Source: Erysipelotrichaceae bacterium (GTDB lineage Bacteria; Bacillota_I; Bacilli_A; Erysipelotrichales; Erysipelotrichaceae). Taken from it: a DNA stretch of 6,624 nucleotides. Positions 5,397 to 6,624 of this stretch are shown one piece after another. The notes under the pieces are model-generated. The model made no database searches. It was given only the letters and a program-made list of their open reading frames with translations, and was not told the DNA's origin. The first letter of the stretch is position 1. Each line of letters opens with the position of its first letter. The position numbers were made by a program, and so were the translations under genes. The stretch spans positions 1-6,624 of the forward strand of contig JAFOMB010000087.1 in NCBI GenBank assembly GCA_017419065.1, read 5' to 3'.

Positions 5397-5425
5397 AAAA
5401 GGCACAGTTCCGAGACTGTGCCTTT
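5395..5425 (-). terminator. Intrinsic terminator of the small lipoprotein gene
   Basis: AAAGGCACAGT (5398-5408) and ACTGTGCCTTT (5415-5425) are perfect 11-base arms with a six-base loop. On the minus strand a run of six T residues (5400-5395) follows the GC-rich part of the stem. It lies 25 bp after the lipoprotein stop codon. This is the strongest terminator in the window. Confidence 0.92.
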
Positions 5426-5449
5426 CCGTGCTCATGATAGAGATCTTTC

Positions 5450-5806
5450 CTATTGCGCCGGGACGAAATACATGGTACCGCTGGCATCTGTCAGCCTGAA
5501 CTGAGACTTGTCGTACTCAAAGGTATAGGTATTCGTACCGTCTGATAAGGTCATCTTTTCAAGGTCATAGGTGAGGTCTACGACTTCCCCGAAGACATCG
5601 AGTTTGGCAGTCCCGTCCTTACTCACACTGAGTGTGACTTCCATACCGAGATCCTGCAGGCTTTTGATATCTTCCTCTGTCGCAGAGCTGTCTCCCGCAT
5701 CGATCTTCACCAGGCGGTATTCCCCGCTGATATCCGGTTTCTTCCCGCATCCGAAGAGGGAGAAGACGATCAGGATGGCCAGGAGCACTTTGATGGTTTT
5801 CTTCAT
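5450..5806 (-). CDS. Small lipoprotein of unknown function
   Basis: A 118-residue predicted lipoprotein. The signal peptide has a basic start (KKTIK), a hydrophobic core and the lipobox SLFGC, with C20 lipidated and GKK next. The mature part opens with ISGEYRLVKID and continues as alternating short strands with DG turns (SKDGTAKLDVFG, LSDGTNTYTFEYD) to a hydrophobic end, MYFVPA. This pattern suggests a small lipocalin-like or streptavidin-like beta barrel such as is common in Bacillota lipoproteins; that is an inference from strand pattern only. It is not tied to its neighbours by overlap. AAAGGA (complement of 5815-5820) lies eight bases before the ATG. A TATAAT upstream and a strong terminator downstream suggest a monocistronic unit, though read-through from the carboxypeptidase gene is likely because no terminator separates them. 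Confidence 0.8.
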   Translation of the reverse strand: MKKTIKVLLAILIVFSLFGCGKKPDISGEYRLVKIDAGDSSATEEDIKSLQDLGMEVTLSVSKDGTAKLDVFGEVVDLTYDLEKMTLSDGTNTYTFEYDKSQFRLTDASGTMYFVPAQ

Positions 5807-5835
5807 TTTACCGGTCCTTTCAAAGGTCTATATAT

Positions 5836-5841
5836 ATTATA
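5836..5841 (-). promoter_or_regulatory. -10 element upstream of the small lipoprotein gene
   Basis: The minus strand reads a perfect TATAAT here, about 30 bases before the ATG at 5806, in an AT-rich stretch (5828-5841). No convincing -35 is seen 16-18 bp upstream; TACGGT is all there is at 17 bp. The -35 region would lie inside the end of the carboxypeptidase gene. Confidence 0.45.
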
Positions 5842-5849
5842 CTTTATCC

Positions 5850-6624
5850 TTATTTGATACCGTAGAGTTTCCTGTACTTCTTCTTGAGGTAGCGGACGAA
5901 GTAACGTGCGTCGAAACGCTTGCCCATGTAGTGTTCCAGGATGGTCTGGTAGTCATAGAGAGCACCGTCGTGCTGGATGTTCTTACGCAGGTATTCCTTG
6001 ACCTTGGCGAACTGTCCCTTCTCCAGTAAGGCATCGAGATCGATGTCCTCTTCCATCCTGGAGAGGATCTGGGCACCGATGGCGGAACCTAAGGCATAGG
6101 TCGGGAAGTAGCCGAAGGAGCCGTCTGACCAGTGGGTATCCTGCAGGATGCCGTCGGTATCGTTCGGGACTTTCACACCTAAATATTCTTCATACATCTT
6201 CTTCCAGGTCTCATTGAGGCCGTCTGTGGAGATCTTTCCGGAGAAGACACCGCGTTCTATCTCATAGCGCACCAGGATGTGGAGCGGATAGGTCAGCTCG
6301 TCGGCTTCTGTTCTGATCAGAGACGGACGGGAGACGTTGATGGCCTTCACGAAGTCATCGAGAGAGACGCTCCCGAGATTCTCCGGGAAGAGTTTCTGAA
6401 GTTTCGGATAGAGCCTGACCCAGAAGCTCTTTCTTCTTCCCAGGTAGTTCTCAAAGAAACGGGACTGGCTTTCATGCATGCCCGAAGAGATGTCCCGGGC
6501 GATCGAAGTGCCTTCGTATTTCCGGTCTACCTGATGTTCATAGGTCGCGTGTCCGCACTCGTGGATCGTCGAGAAGATGGCAGAGGCGACATTGTGTTCA
6601 TCATAGGCTGTCGTGATACGGACA
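5850..6624 (-). CDS. M32 family (thermostable carboxypeptidase Taq-type) metallocarboxypeptidase, C-terminal half
   Basis: The frame enters from the right edge and ends at 5850, giving 257 visible residues. The in-frame ATG at 6479 is internal, because reading continues upstream through essential motifs. HECGH (visible residues 21-25) is the zinc-binding HExxH, and E51 in MHESQSR lies 26 residues after its second histidine, the spacing of the third zinc ligand in the Pyrococcus furiosus enzyme. DTHWSDGSFGYFPTYALG is the other M32 hallmark. The chain ends KKKYRKLYGIK, as usual. Family knowledge: a cytosolic, metal-dependent carboxypeptidase of broad specificity, dimeric, about 500 residues, so roughly 245 residues lie outside the window. 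It has no terminator before the lipoprotein gene. The role is presumably peptide turnover. Confidence 0.95.
   Translation of the reverse strand, partial: VRITTAYDEHNVASAIFSTIHECGHATYEHQVDRKYEGTSIARDISSGMHESQSRFFENYLGRRKSFWVRLYPKLQKLFPENLGSVSLDDFVKAINVSRPSLIRTEADELTYPLHILVRYEIERGVFSGKISTDGLNETWKKMYEEYLGVKVPNDTDGILQDTHWSDGSFGYFPTYALGSAIGAQILSRMEEDIDLDALLEKGQFAKVKEYLRKNIQHDGALYDYQTILEHYMGKRFDARYFVRYLKKKYRKLYGIK

Noticed and set aside
5828..5841. TATATATATTATA stretch as a hairpin terminator for the M32 gene
   Set aside because: It is a pure AT repeat with no stable GC stem and no clear T-tract. It is better explained as the AT-rich -10 region of the lipoprotein promoter.
6471..6479. ATG at 6479 as the true start of the M32 peptidase
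   Set aside because: The frame continues upstream to the window edge through HECGH. Starting at 6479 would remove the zinc site, so this is an internal methionine.

Overview
The window (6,624 bp) looks like chromosomal DNA from a Bacillota (Firmicutes) bacterium. The evidence is strong AGGAGG-type ribosome binding sites, sigma-A-like promoters, many compact intrinsic terminators, two lipoproteins with Gram-positive-style signal peptides, and a transcription-terminating lysine riboswitch. Moderate GC and the style of the proteins suggest a gut member of Erysipelotrichia or Clostridia, but this is an impression and not a placement.

Left end (1-1238): a divergent pair. On the minus strand is the N-terminal 185 residues of a class I SAM-dependent methyltransferase of the leucine carboxyl methyltransferase (TcmP-like) group, cut by the window edge. 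On the plus strand is a compact rhomboid intramembrane serine protease with a complete catalytic set and its own terminator. The short region between them holds a 20-bp near-perfect palindrome placed where a repressor would act on the methyltransferase promoter.

Centre (1253-3925): the most informative unit. A promoter is followed by a lysine riboswitch (L-box) aptamer, an antiterminator/terminator switch, and a three-gene polar amino acid ABC importer: lipoprotein binding protein, permease and ATPase. The genes are separated by one base or overlap by one base. The riboswitch supplies what the protein sequences alone cannot, namely that the importer very probably carries lysine. High intracellular lysine should end transcription before the first gene.

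Right half (3833-6624), all minus strand: read in its own direction, the C-terminal half of an M32 metallocarboxypeptidase (cut by the right edge), then a small beta-rich lipoprotein of unknown function, then a secreted CAP/SCP-domain protein with two probable fibronectin-III-like domains. The lipoprotein terminator runs directly into the CAP gene promoter. The CAP gene and the lysine operon are convergent, and each has its own terminator in the 115-bp gap.

I found no mobile element, CRISPR array, tRNA or rRNA. The genes are ordinary housekeeping or envelope functions. The interest lies in the regulatory DNA (riboswitch switch, palindromic operator, fused terminator-promoter) and in the two uncharacterised exported proteins.
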